A DNA stretch of 64,000 nt from Nocardiopsis terrae (GTDB lineage: Bacteria; Actinomycetota; Actinomycetes; Streptosporangiales; Streptosporangiaceae). Positions 16,551 through 24,945 of this stretch are shown in pieces (positions within the stretch are counted from its first letter, which is position 1; each line of letters begins with the position of its first letter). The position numbers were made by a program, and so were the translations under genes. Under the pieces are notes generated by a model, which saw only the letters and a list, made by a program, of their open reading frames with translations, was not told the origin of the DNA and searched no databases. The DNA is taken from assembly GCF_014651695.1 (NCBI RefSeq), contig NZ_BMXJ01000007.1, forward strand, positions 78,509 through 142,508, read 5' to 3'.

Positions 16551-19045
16551 CAGACACACTGCTGCTGATCGGTGCGGGCATCATGGGACGGGGTTACGTC
16601 GATGCCGCCCGCGACCTGGGGCTGCGCACCGTGCTGCTCGACGAGGGGGCCTGGCGCGAGCGGCACGAGAGCAGCGTCGCGTACTTCGAGGAGGCCCCGG
16701 GGGCCTCCGAGTCGCACTGGCTCCAGGCAGGGCTGGACGCCGCTGGCCGCCACCGTCCGCAGGGTGTCGTGCCCTTCTCCGAACTGCACGTTCTGGCTGC
16801 GGCCAGGGTGCAGGACCGGCTCGGGCTGCCCGGCCCCTCCCTCCCAGCGGCCGAGGCCAGCCGCGACAAGGCCGTCCAACGAGCCCTCTTCGCGCATGCC
16901 GGGCTCCCCCAGCCCGACTACGTCCTCGCGGGCGACGCCGACCAGGCGGCCGCATGGAGCAGTGGGCGCTACCCGGTGGTCGTCAAGCCGCTGCGCGGCA
17001 TGGGCAGCGTCGGGGTCCGCTGTGTCGGGGGCGAAGCCGAGCTGCGCGCCGACCTGGCTCGCCGGAACCTGGACCGGCCGGTGCTGGTCGAGGAGTATCT
17101 GGACAGCCCCGAGTACAGCTGGGAGGGGCTGGTCGAGCGCGGAGAGGTGCTCTTCGGGAACCACACCCGCAAGGTGACCACCGGGCCTCCGGAGTTCGTC
17201 GAACTCCAGCACCAGCTACCGTACCTTCCCGCCGATCGGGACCGTCTGGACCAGCAGGTCGCCGCGCTGGTGGCCGCGGCCGGCATCCGTACTGGCTTCG
17301 TGCACCTGGAGTACCGCGACGACGGCAGTACGCTCCGGCCGATGGAGTTCGCGGTGCGTACCCCGGGGGACCACATCATGGAGCTGATGTGCCGGGCGTA
17401 CGGGCACGACTTCTTCCGCAGCGCCATCGAACTGTCGCTCGGCAGGGAGGTGGGCCTCCCCGCGGGCCGCTCGCGTACCGCGGGTGTGCTGTTCCTTCCC
17501 GCGCCGCGCCCGGGGCGCATCGCGGCCGTGGACGTCCCCCAGGAGGTGGTGGACCTCCCGGAGGTGGTCAGGGTCGGGCAGAGGAAACACGTCGGCGACG
17601 TCGTCGCCGACCTCCACTCGTCCGGCGACAGGGTCGCCCACGTGGTGCTTCTCGCGGACAGCCCCGCAGAGGTCGACGCCGCCGCTGGGATCGCGCGTCG
17701 GCGGATCGACATACGCGTGGCCCCGGAGGGAACGGTCTCCGAGCGGCGGCCCGCCCCGGCAGCCCGGCGGCCCCGGATCGCCGATGGGGGACCGACGGTC
17801 GTGCTCTGCAAGTGGCGTGCCGACATGGTCCGCTCGCTCCTCGCGGCCACGCCCCACCTCTACCTGGTGCTCGACGAGGCCGACGCGGACCGTGCCGCGG
17901 CCTCACCCGAACTGACCGAAGCGGCCCGTGCGGTCTACCGCGTCGGCAGCACCGATTCCATCGAGGAGATGACCGGTGTCGCCACGGACCTGTTGGTGCG
18001 CGGAACCAGCGTCGACCAGGTGCTCTGCTTCTCCGAGGACGGCCAGCTCGGCGCGGCGCACCTGCGCACGCTGCTCGGCTTCGGCGGGGCGAGCGCGTCG
18101 ATGAGGGCGGCCGTCCGCGACAAACGGATGATGAAGCACCTCGTGGCCGCCGCCGGAGTCCCCGTCACCGAGTGGGCGTCCCTGCCCGTCGGCACCGCTT
18201 TCGCCGAGGGCGACACCTTTCCTGACGTGGGCTTTCCCGCCGTCGTGAAACCCGCGTTCGGCTTCGGCACGATGGGCACGGTCCGAGCCGAGAACGCCGG
18301 GCAGGCCGCCGCCGCTCTGAAGGAGCTGCGGAAACCGGAAAGGCTCAGCTCCGGACACCTCATCGTCGAACGCTTCGTGCACGGCCGTGAACTGCACATC
18401 GACGCGCTGTGGTGGGCCGGCAAACCCCTGTTCCTGACCGTGAGCTCGTACTACGTGCCGCGGATCGACCTCGTCGCCTCGGGCGGCTGTGAGCGTGGGG
18501 TGCCACGGGCCCGCGACGGATCGTACATCCTGCCCCGCGAGGAGTACCCCGAGCTCTACGAGCGCCTCCTCGAGATGAACACCACGGTGAACCGGGCGAT
18601 GGGCATCGAAACCGCCGTCACCCACTTGGAAGTGTTCGAGACCCCCGAGGGGGAGCTGGTCTTCTCCGAGATCGCCACCCGTATCGGCGGCGGTTGGGTG
18701 CCCGACATGCTGACCGCGTATCTCGGACACGGCGTGCACGACACGGTCGCCAGCGGCCTCCTGTACGGACACGCGGAGGAGGCGCGGCCTTCGCACCGGT
18801 ACATCGGGGCCCTGCACCTGCGCCCGTCCCGTGCCGGGACCATCACCGCCCTGCCGACGGACGGGCGGCTCGGCGCGGTGGACGGCGTACTCGGCTGGCG
18901 CAGGACGAAGGAGCCCGGGGAAACGTTCGGTCTCTCGCACGCCATGGACTGGTGCCTGCTGGTCGTCGTGGGCGCGGACACGGAGGAGGGGTTCGAGGCG
19001 CTCCTCGACCGTGTCGAGTCCGAGCTCGTCATCGAGGTGGAATGA
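16547..19045 (+). CDS. Tandem ATP-grasp protein (two ligase domains)
   Basis: Encodes 832 residues made of two consecutive ATP-grasp units. Unit one begins with a Rossmann strand (LLLIGAGIMGRGYVDAA), has the lysine strand VVVKPLRGMGSVGVRCV near 143 and the carboxylate strand PMEFAVRTPGDHIMEL near 264. Unit two starts near residue 420, with AVVKPAFGFGTMGTV near 564 and VFSEIATRIGGGWVPD near 705. The Asn/Glu pattern of unit one ends in TPGDH rather than the usual RxGG, so that domain may use a different substrate or be impaired. Double ATP-grasp ligases form two bonds in one polypeptide, as in carbamoyl-phosphate synthase or tandem amino-acid ligases. It overlaps both neighbours by four bases. 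Confidence 0.88.
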   Translation: MTDTLLLIGAGIMGRGYVDAARDLGLRTVLLDEGAWRERHESSVAYFEEAPGASESHWLQAGLDAAGRHRPQGVVPFSELHVLAAARVQDRLGLPGPSLPAAEASRDKAVQRALFAHAGLPQPDYVLAGDADQAAAWSSGRYPVVVKPLRGMGSVGVRCVGGEAELRADLARRNLDRPVLVEEYLDSPEYSWEGLVERGEVLFGNHTRKVTTGPPEFVELQHQLPYLPADRDRLDQQVAALVAAAGIRTGFVHLEYRDDGSTLRPMEFAVRTPGDHIMELMCRAYGHDFFRSAIELSLGREVGLPAGRSRTAGVLFLPAPRPGRIAAVDVPQEVVDLPEVVRVGQRKHVGDVVADLHSSGDRVAHVVLLADSPAEVDAAAGIARRRIDIRVAPEGTVSERRPAPAARRPRIADGGPTVVLCKWRADMVRSLLAATPHLYLVLDEADADRAAASPELTEAARAVYRVGSTDSIEEMTGVATDLLVRGTSVDQVLCFSEDGQLGAAHLRTLLGFGGASASMRAAVRDKRMMKHLVAAAGVPVTEWASLPVGTAFAEGDTFPDVGFPAVVKPAFGFGTMGTVRAENAGQAAAALKELRKPERLSSGHLIVERFVHGRELHIDALWWAGKPLFLTVSSYYVPRIDLVASGGCERGVPRARDGSYILPREEYPELYERLLEMNTTVNRAMGIETAVTHLEVFETPEGELVFSEIATRIGGGWVPDMLTAYLGHGVHDTVASGLLYGHAEEARPSHRYIGALHLRPSRAGTITALPTDGRLGAVDGVLGWRRTKEPGETFGLSHAMDWCLLVVVGADTEEGFEALLDRVESELVIEVE

Positions 19046-20316
19046 ACATGTCCCGTCCCTCTCCGCGCCCCGTCGTGATCTTCGTCGGGGTGCGCAAGAA
19101 CCCGCTGGAACACCGGCCCGCGCTGGAGGCAGCGCACCGGGACGGCTTCTCCGTGGTACTCCTCGCGGAGGATCCCCCCGCCGGACTCCCCCGTGAACCG
19201 CTCGCCGCTGTGCGCGCTGTCGATCCGCACGACACCGGCGCCTTCGACGCGGCGGTGGACGACACCGCCCGCGCGTACACCGTCGCCGGTGTCGTCTCCT
19301 GGTCCGACGCCGGCGTCGAACCGGCGGCCCGCGCCGCCCGGCGCCTCGGTCTGCCCGGAATCGCCCCGGCTGCCGCACGCCTCAGCCGCAACAAGTACCT
19401 CATGCGCCGCGCCCTGGCGGGCAGGCCGCATCTGGTACCCCGCTTCGCCCGAGTCCGGACCTGGCACGACGCCGTGCGGTCTCTGGAGGACATCGGGCTT
19501 CCCGCGGTGCTGAAACCGGCGGCCGGCAGCGGCAGCAAGGGGATCTTCCTCCTGCGGGACGCAGGGGGGCTGCGGCCCGCGTTCGATGAGCTGACCCGCC
19601 TGACCGGTGCGGACGGCGGCAGCATCTTCCGCCACGATCGCGGTGAACTCCTCCTCGAGGAGCTGCTGGTCGGCAGTGAACACAGCGTCGAGGGGTTCGT
19701 GCATCGCGGCGAGGTGACCGTCGCCGGGATCACGGACAAGACCACCAGCGAGCCGTTCCGTCTGGAACTCGCCCACCTGCACCCCAGCACCCTGCCCGCC
19801 GCCGCGCGCTCCGCGGTGCTCGGCCTCACCCGGGAGACCGTCCTCGCGCTCGGCTTCGACGACTGTGCCTTCCACGTGGAGTGCATGTACGACCCGGAAC
19901 GGGGGGCGCGCCTGGTCGAAGCCGCGGCCCGCGCCGGAGGCGACTACATCGGCTCCCACCTCGTCGGGCTGGCGTCCGGGGTTCCCTTCCACGAGAACGT
20001 GATCCGGGTCTGCACGGGTCGGGCGCCGCGCCTGGCCGACCATCCGCTCCGCTACGCCGGCCTGCGGAAGGTCGCGGCCCCCGCGGCGGGGAAACTCGTT
20101 CGGGTCGACGGTGTCGACGCCGCTCTCGGTGTCCCCGGCGTCGAACACGTCGCGTTCGACCGCGCCCCTGGGGCGGCCATCAGGCTCCCCCCGGAACACT
20201 TCTCCTCCAGCCTCCTCGGAACGGTGATCGCCACCGGGGACACGGCCGCCTCCGTCACCCGGTCCCTGGACGCCGCTGTGGGCGCGATACGGACGGAGAT
20301 CGCTCCGTCCGGGTGA
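19042..20316 (+). CDS. ATP-grasp ligase (single domain), last gene of operon
   Basis: Encodes 424 residues. The N terminus VVIFVGVRKNPLEHRPALEA is like the second gene of the operon. The ATP-grasp core has AVLKPAAGSGSKGIFLL near residue 154, the hinge LLEELLVGSEHSVEGFV near 210, and LVEAAARAGGDYIGSH near 291. The C-terminal 100 residues (from HPLRYAGLRKVAAPAAGKLV) form the extra domain found in BL00235/BacD-type ligases. Together with the other two proteins it gives four ATP-grasp sites, enough for several successive amide bonds. A second ATG two codons downstream is possible. Non-coding DNA with the right inverted repeat follows. Confidence 0.88.
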   Translation: MNMSRPSPRPVVIFVGVRKNPLEHRPALEAAHRDGFSVVLLAEDPPAGLPREPLAAVRAVDPHDTGAFDAAVDDTARAYTVAGVVSWSDAGVEPAARAARRLGLPGIAPAAARLSRNKYLMRRALAGRPHLVPRFARVRTWHDAVRSLEDIGLPAVLKPAAGSGSKGIFLLRDAGGLRPAFDELTRLTGADGGSIFRHDRGELLLEELLVGSEHSVEGFVHRGEVTVAGITDKTTSEPFRLELAHLHPSTLPAAARSAVLGLTRETVLALGFDDCAFHVECMYDPERGARLVEAAARAGGDYIGSHLVGLASGVPFHENVIRVCTGRAPRLADHPLRYAGLRKVAAPAAGKLVRVDGVDAALGVPGVEHVAFDRAPGAAIRLPPEHFSSSLLGTVIATGDTAASVTRSLDAAVGAIRTEIAPSG

Positions 20317-20363
20317 GCGTTCCCCGCCCGGCCACCAGCACAGAGCCCCGGCCGCTGAGGGCT

Positions 20364-20633
20364 GGCGGAGAAGGAACTCGTTGTCGTGGTCCCTGCTGGT
20401 GCAGGGGCGCCCGCGGTGCCCGCGAGGTCGTCGGTCGACCGTTGCGGGTCGGGGCCCGAACAGGTCCGCGGTCTGGACTCGGGGCGGAGCGAACCGGTCG
20501 TGCGAAACCACGGCCGGAAGCCGGTCAGCGAGTGTGCTGACGGGCCGGCGTATCCCACGCCACCACCCCTGACGCGCGGTCGGTGGCCGCGCCGCCTGTC
20601 CGGTTCGGCCTGAACCAGCGGGTTGTTGCTCTG
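20364..20633 (-). repeat. Right inverted repeat flanking the ATP-grasp operon
   Basis: This is the mirror copy of 8165-8555. The inner block 20364-20447 and the outer 22-base block 20612-20633 appear in reverse order and orientation relative to the left side. The spacing between blocks is about 165 bases here against 271 on the left. No short target-site duplication could be seen outside the outer blocks. Confidence 0.85.
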
Positions 20634-20765
20634 CAGGTCCCAACCGGTTCAAACTAGTGTCAACCAGGGCGTAACCTCCCAAAAGAGCACTTCGGGCACC
20701 TCCGAGGGGACCTTCGGGGAGGTCGGCTCCGGGTCCTCAGGTGAGACGCATCACCCGTATGACCC

Positions 20766-20783
20766 TTGTGAATGCATTCACAA
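20766..20783. promoter_or_regulatory. Rex operator (strong match) upstream of ndh
   Basis: TTGTGAATGCATTCACAA is a perfect palindrome and matches the Rex consensus TTGTGAANNNNTTCACAA exactly. Rex is the NADH/NAD+-sensing repressor of Gram-positive bacteria, and ndh is a known type of Rex target in Streptomyces. The site is about 240 bases before the ndh start. Confidence 0.85.
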
Positions 20784-20869
20784 CCCTTTTGACCTGCAAC
20801 AACTTCCTTTATGTGCACGTGGGGATGGTGGGAAGGTGGGTGGATGTGAACCTTCCTGTCGGTAGGTGC

Positions 20870-20887
20870 TTGTGAAAGAATGCACAA
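20870..20887. promoter_or_regulatory. Second, weaker Rex-type operator
   Basis: TTGTGAAAGAATGCACAA keeps the left half-site and all but one base of the right half-site of the Rex consensus. It lies 86 bases downstream of the perfect site, so cooperative binding around the ndh promoter is possible. Confidence 0.6.
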
Positions 20888-21021
20888 GCAGCCTTCGGGT
20901 CGGGGCCCAAACCACGGCTCGGGGGGCCGGCGCCGACCGGCGCGGGAGACCGAAGACCGTGACAGCCTTCGCGGCCCTTGAGGCAAGGGCGCCACAGAAC
21001 AACCGTTAGGGCGGAAATGCG

Positions 21022-22398
21022 ATGACCGAGAGCAGGAACTACCGGCTGGTACACGGTGGCGGGGACGAGGCGGAGATCCCGCACATCCTCATCGTCGGCG
21101 GCGGTTACCTCGGGATGTACACCGCGAGGCGGCTGGAGAAGAAGCTCGGGTCCGGTGAAGCCCGTATCACCGTCATCGACCCGAACTCCTACATGACCTA
21201 CCAGCCGTTCCTGCCCGAGACGGCCGCGGGCAACATCTCCCCGCGCAACGTCGTGGTCCCGCTGCGCAAGGTCTTCAACCGGGTCCGCGTGCTGGGCGGA
21301 CGCGTCGTGCGCATCGACCACGCCGACAACACGGTCCGCTACGAGCCCAACGCCGGTGAGCCCGAGACCCTCCGCTACGACTACCTCGTGATGGCGGCCG
21401 GAGCGGTCTCCCGCACCCTGCCCATCCCGGGCCTGGCCGAGTGCGGCGTCGGCATCAAGACCGTCGAAGAGGCGGCCTACCTGCGCAACCACGTGCTCAA
21501 CCAGCTGGCCATCGCCGACTCCACCAACGACAGGGAGGTCCGCGCCAAGGCGCTGAACTTCGTGTTCGTCGGCGGAGGCTTCGCCGGCGCCGAGGCCATC
21601 GCCGAGCTGGAGGACATGGTCCGCGACGCGGTCCGCCTGCACCCCTCGATCGACCTCGAGGACGTGAACTTCTACCTCATCGAGGCCGCGGACAAGATCC
21701 TGCCCGAGGTCGGTCCCGAGGTCGGCGGCAAGGCCCTCAACCAGCTCCGCCGCCGCGGCATCGACGTGCGCCTCAAGACCTTCCTCGAATCCGCCACCGA
21801 CCAGCGCATCAAGCTCAGCGACGGCAGCGAGTTCGAAGCCGGCACCCTGGTGTGGACCGCGGGCGTCAAGCCCAGCCCGGTCGTCTCCGCCAGCGACCTG
21901 CCCCTCGGTCCCAAGGGCCACGTCGACACCAGCGAGTACCTCACCGTCAACGGCACGGACAACGTCTTCGCCGGCGGCGACAACGCCCAGGTCCCCGACG
22001 GCAACGGCGGCTACTACCCGCCCAACGCCCAGAACGCCGTCCGCCAGGCGCCGGTGCTCGCCGACAACGTCATCGCGACCCTGCGCAACGGCAAGCTCAA
22101 GGCCTACCGGCACAAGAACCTCGGCGCCGTGGCCGGGCTCGGCCTGCACATGGGCGCGGCCCAGCTGTTCGGCAAGATCAAGCTGAACGGCCGCCTGGCC
22201 TGGTACGCGCACCGCTCCTACCACCTGCTCGCGGTGCCCACCTTCAACCGCAAGCTGCGGGTCCTCTCGGACTGGACGCTCGCCTTCTTCCTGCGCCGCG
22301 ACTTCGCCGCGCTCCCGGAGATGTCCGAGCCGCGCCAGGCCTTCGAGGAGGCCAGCCAGCCCCAGGTCGAGGACGGACACCTGCGCAGGGTCAGCTGA
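21022..22398 (+). CDS. ndh: Type II NADH dehydrogenase (NDH-2)
   Basis: Encodes 458 residues. The FAD-binding Rossmann motif HILIVGGGYLGMYTARRLEK is at residues 20-39, the NAD-binding motif LNFVFVGGGFAGAEAIAEL near 179, and the flavin-binding C-terminal segment DNVFAGGDNAQVPDG near 313. It oxidises NADH and passes electrons to menaquinone at the membrane face without pumping protons. Two Rex-type operators upstream imply repression at low NADH/NAD+ ratio. In Streptomyces coelicolor I recall this gene directly after the ppx/gppA gene, which would make the preceding 12 kb an insertion. Confidence 0.93.
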   Translation: MTESRNYRLVHGGGDEAEIPHILIVGGGYLGMYTARRLEKKLGSGEARITVIDPNSYMTYQPFLPETAAGNISPRNVVVPLRKVFNRVRVLGGRVVRIDHADNTVRYEPNAGEPETLRYDYLVMAAGAVSRTLPIPGLAECGVGIKTVEEAAYLRNHVLNQLAIADSTNDREVRAKALNFVFVGGGFAGAEAIAELEDMVRDAVRLHPSIDLEDVNFYLIEAADKILPEVGPEVGGKALNQLRRRGIDVRLKTFLESATDQRIKLSDGSEFEAGTLVWTAGVKPSPVVSASDLPLGPKGHVDTSEYLTVNGTDNVFAGGDNAQVPDGNGGYYPPNAQNAVRQAPVLADNVIATLRNGKLKAYRHKNLGAVAGLGLHMGAAQLFGKIKLNGRLAWYAHRSYHLLAVPTFNRKLRVLSDWTLAFFLRRDFAALPEMSEPRQAFEEASQPQVEDGHLRRVS

Positions 22399-22448
22399 TC
22401 CGACGCCCGCGGCGCCGCCCACCCGCCGCCGAATCGCCGTCACATCCG

Positions 22449-22485
22449 CGAAACGACCGGTTTCCACTGGAAGCCGGTCGTTTCG
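22449..22485 (+). terminator. Terminator after ndh
   Basis: CGAAACGACCGG and CCGGTCGTTTCG form a perfect 12-bp stem over a 13-nt loop, 50 bases beyond the ndh stop and before the tRNA gene. Confidence 0.75.
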
Positions 22486-22546
22486 TGTCCCCATCCGGCC
22501 AAGCTGATCCAAAGTGGGCAATCGGCCCGGCCGGTATGATGGGCGT

Positions 22547-22620
22547 GCCCTCGTAGCCCAATGGAAGAGGCAGGCCCCCTAAAAGGGTCACAAGTGTCGG
22601 TTCGAGTCCGACCGGGGGTA
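22547..22620 (+). tRNA. Unusual class I tRNA with UAA anticodon
   Basis: All arms pair: acceptor GCCCTCG with CGGGGGT (one G-U at the end), D arm GCC/GGC, anticodon stem GGCCC/GGGTC, and T arm GTCGG-TTCGAGT-CCGAC, with discriminator A. CCA is not encoded. The seven-base anticodon loop CCTAAAA gives the anticodon TAA (22580-22582), which reads UUA. Two features are abnormal for a leucine tRNA: the variable region is only about six bases, where bacterial tRNA-Leu has a long arm, and position 33 is C instead of the near-universal U. It may be a functional special-purpose tRNA, a suppressor-like or regulatory species, or a decayed gene. A T-rich stretch follows. Confidence 0.75.
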
Positions 22621-22770
22621 CTTTTTAGTGCTTGCTTTGGTCCTCCGCTTCGCTTCGGACCGTGTTCGGCGCCTTTGCGGAGGGATTCTTCATCCTCGGC
22701 TGCGCCTTGCTCGTTCCTCGCTGGCGGCTTGCCTCGTCTTGCAGAACCCTCCCCGGCGCTCGAACCAAAG

Positions 22771-22930
22771 AACACCCCCTGGGGTGGAGGTGGGCAGGTA
22801 GGGGACCTCCTGGGGTCGGGTGAGCGGGAAGCACTCCCCTGGGGTGGAGGTGGGCAGGCAGGGACGCCCCCTGGGGCGGAGGGGTGTGGACACCCCCTCT
22901 GGCTGAGGTGAGTCGATCAGGGGACCCCTG
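22771..22930 (+). repeat. Degenerate 60-bp-period G-rich repeats
   Basis: The core CCCCTGGGGTGGAGGTGGGC begins at 22776 and again at 22836, exactly 60 bases apart, with a third weaker copy around 22870-22930. The G runs could form hairpins or quadruplexes. It probably expanded by slippage. Confidence 0.7.
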
Positions 22931-23036
22931 GGGCCGGTGTTTGCCGCCGGTTCGGAGGGTCTGACAGGTCTGAGGGACCCCTGCAGCGTCCGAAACCCGT
23001 CCGGCAGGGTGTCCGCTGCTTCCAGAACCCTCCCAA

Positions 23037-23106
23037 CCGCGATGATCTTGCTACCAGGGGCAAGTTCGGCGCCCCTGGGGTCAAGTGGTTGTTGCAAGAT
23101 CACCGC
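23037..23106. repeat. Degraded copy of a long hairpin element
   Basis: GATCTTGCTACCAGGGGC (23044-23061) repeats the left arm of the perfect hairpin at 42114-42175, and GCAAGATCACCG (23094-23105) repeats the end of its right arm. The middle has diverged. The two copies mark a dispersed palindromic repeat family of this genome. Confidence 0.75.
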
Positions 23107-23163
23107 CAATAGAGGGACCCAAATCTAATGCGGCTGGGACGGGGTCCGCGTCCGGTCGGCCCG

Positions 23164-24945
23164 TCAGTGCTGCTCCATCAGCAGTTGGAGCTGTGTGAAC
23201 AGGCGCTCGCCGGGGTCGCCCAGGTCGATGCCGCTCACGGCGGCCGCGCGGCGGACCCGGTAGCGGAGCGTGTTCGGGTGGATGTGCAGCCGTTCGGCCG
23301 CGGCCCGCGCGTCACCGAAGGCCTCCAGGTACGCCAGCAGCGAGTGCACCAGGTCCGCGCCGCCCGCCTGGTCGTACTCGATCAGACGGATCACCCGTGG
23401 GTCGCGCAGGGACGGATCCGCACGCAGGTGCGCGAGGGTTTCGCTGATCAGCACCCGGGAGCGCACGTCGGAGATGGTCGCCACCTCCCAGTCGGTGTCC
23501 CGGTCCAGGTCACGGCCCATGGCGTCGAGAACCCGGTCCGCCTCCGCGCGGGACTCGGGCACGTCCGCCAACCGTTCCACCAGCGAACCCACCGCCGCCT
23601 GCACGTGCGACCCCAGCGCGGCCCGCGCTGCCGCCACCGTCTTGCGGGTCAGCGCCAGCACCGAGTGCTCGACCCCCCGCCACCCCTCCTTGCCCGGGCC
23701 GCGGGCCAGGTCCGGCAACAGCACGTACACGCGTCCGCCGAGCTCGGTCACCAGTGAACTGCGCCGGTAGGCGGCCGTGTGCACGGACACCAGGTCGATG
23801 AGCTGGCGGCGGCGCAGCTCCCGGGCGGGGCGGTCGGGTCGTCCCTGGGGCTGGGCGCCCTCCGGCTCGGCGGCCTCGCCCGTACCCCCGCCCGCGGAAC
23901 CGCTCAGGGAGAAGGCGACCACCAGCGCGGCCCGGTCGGTGTGCACCTCGACGGTGTCGGCGAGCGCGCTCGCGTCGATCCGCCCCTCCAACAGGCTGGA
24001 CAGCAGGTCCTCGCGCAGCCGCAGCCCGGCGCTGGTCTGGGTGCGCTGCCGGATCATCTGGAGCGCGGTGGTGCGGGCGGCGCCGAGCAGGGCCTCCTCC
24101 GCGTGCCGGGCCAGGGGCTGGGACCCCTCCTGCACCCAGATCGCGCCCAGCGGCTGGCGTCCGGCGTGGATACCGACCGCCAGACGGCGGCGGATACCGA
24201 GCTCGGGGTGCTCCTCGATCCGGACGACCTCCTCTCCCGCCCGCAGCTTGGTGAACACACCCCACTGCCGCAACAGCGCGAGGTAGGACTCGGGGCCCTG
24301 GCGGCCCAGCACCGACAGCCGCCTCAGCTCGTCCACCTCGGCGCCGCTGGAGTAGGCCAGCACCCGGCTCGCGGAGTCCTCGATGCTGACCAGGCCACCG
24401 GTGAGCTGTGCGATCGTCTGCGCCATGGAGAACAGGTCGCCGGTGGCCTCGCCCAGGTCCTCGGAGGCGGTCAGCCGGGCGTCGTCCACGATGCTCTGGC
24501 ACACCGACTGGAGCTGGTCCCAGCGCACCTCGGGCCGGACCGCCAGAAGCGCGACCCCGCTCTCCTGGGCCTCGGTGCGCAGGGCCCGCAGCTCGTCGGC
24601 GCCGGACCTGGGCGGCCGGTTCCGCTGGTCACCGGAGGGCGGGAGCGTCTCCTCGGGCGGGGAGTGCCCGCCGGCCTTGACCGCGACGGCCGCCGCACCC
24701 TGCCCGGCCAGCATGCGCACCAGGCGCCGGGCGGCCCCGCCCCGGACCCCGATGAGCAGGACCAGGTCCCCCTCCCGGGCCTCGACCCGGTCCTCGGGGT
24801 CGATGATGACGACATTGTCCACCTGGACATCAAGTCCGTCGGGGGCCGCCGCAACGTCCACGATGGGGTCGCCGAGGGCCAGAAGGAGGCGGCGCAGGGG
24901 CAGGCCCGCCACCTCTTCGTCCTGTGATCCTGGTTGAACAGGCAT
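23164..24945 (-). CDS. PucR-family transcriptional regulator, probable proline-utilisation activator
   Basis: Encodes 593 residues. An N-terminal PucR sensor domain (PLRRLLLALGDPIVDVAAA, then VDNVVIIDPED) is followed by a middle GGDEF-like region and a C-terminal helix-turn-helix with the family signature FGDARAAAERLHIHPNTLRY near residue 547. The ATG at 24945 has GAGGAA upstream. It is divergent from pruA and proline dehydrogenase with a 221-base gap holding an 18-base palindrome. In Bacillus subtilis the PucR-type protein PutR activates proline use, so the same role is likely here. Inducer binding by proline is inference. Confidence 0.85.
   Translation of the reverse strand: MPVQPGSQDEEVAGLPLRRLLLALGDPIVDVAAAPDGLDVQVDNVVIIDPEDRVEAREGDLVLLIGVRGGAARRLVRMLAGQGAAAVAVKAGGHSPPEETLPPSGDQRNRPPRSGADELRALRTEAQESGVALLAVRPEVRWDQLQSVCQSIVDDARLTASEDLGEATGDLFSMAQTIAQLTGGLVSIEDSASRVLAYSSGAEVDELRRLSVLGRQGPESYLALLRQWGVFTKLRAGEEVVRIEEHPELGIRRRLAVGIHAGRQPLGAIWVQEGSQPLARHAEEALLGAARTTALQMIRQRTQTSAGLRLREDLLSSLLEGRIDASALADTVEVHTDRAALVVAFSLSGSAGGGTGEAAEPEGAQPQGRPDRPARELRRRQLIDLVSVHTAAYRRSSLVTELGGRVYVLLPDLARGPGKEGWRGVEHSVLALTRKTVAAARAALGSHVQAAVGSLVERLADVPESRAEADRVLDAMGRDLDRDTDWEVATISDVRSRVLISETLAHLRADPSLRDPRVIRLIEYDQAGGADLVHSLLAYLEAFGDARAAAERLHIHPNTLRYRVRRAAAVSGIDLGDPGERLFTQLQLLMEQH

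Larger units (their letters stand above)
20317..21021. other. Long non-coding gap between the ATP-grasp operon and ndh
   Basis: The first half (to 20633) is the right inverted repeat region. The second half is the ndh control region with two Rex-type operators. TTGACC at 20789-20794 could be a -35 element lying right after the first operator, but no well-spaced -10 hexamer is clear. I see no gene. Confidence 0.6.
22621..23163. other. Intergenic region with G-rich repeats
   Basis: These 543 bases lie between the tRNA and the PucR-type gene (transcribed leftward). They contain T-rich sequence after the tRNA, 60-base-period G-rich repeats and a degraded copy of the long hairpin element also seen at 42114-42175. 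No convincing gene is present. Confidence 0.6.

Noticed and set aside
8150..20650. Intact transposon with target-site duplication
   Set aside because: No transposase or integrase gene and no matching short direct repeats outside the outer blocks.
20809..22521. 570-codon minus-strand frame opposite ndh
   Set aside because: Antisense shadow; composition dominated by Val/Gly/Asp, no motif.
22547..22620. Ordinary tRNA-Leu(UAA), i.e. bldA
   Set aside because: It lacks the long variable arm of bacterial leucine tRNAs and has C at position 33.
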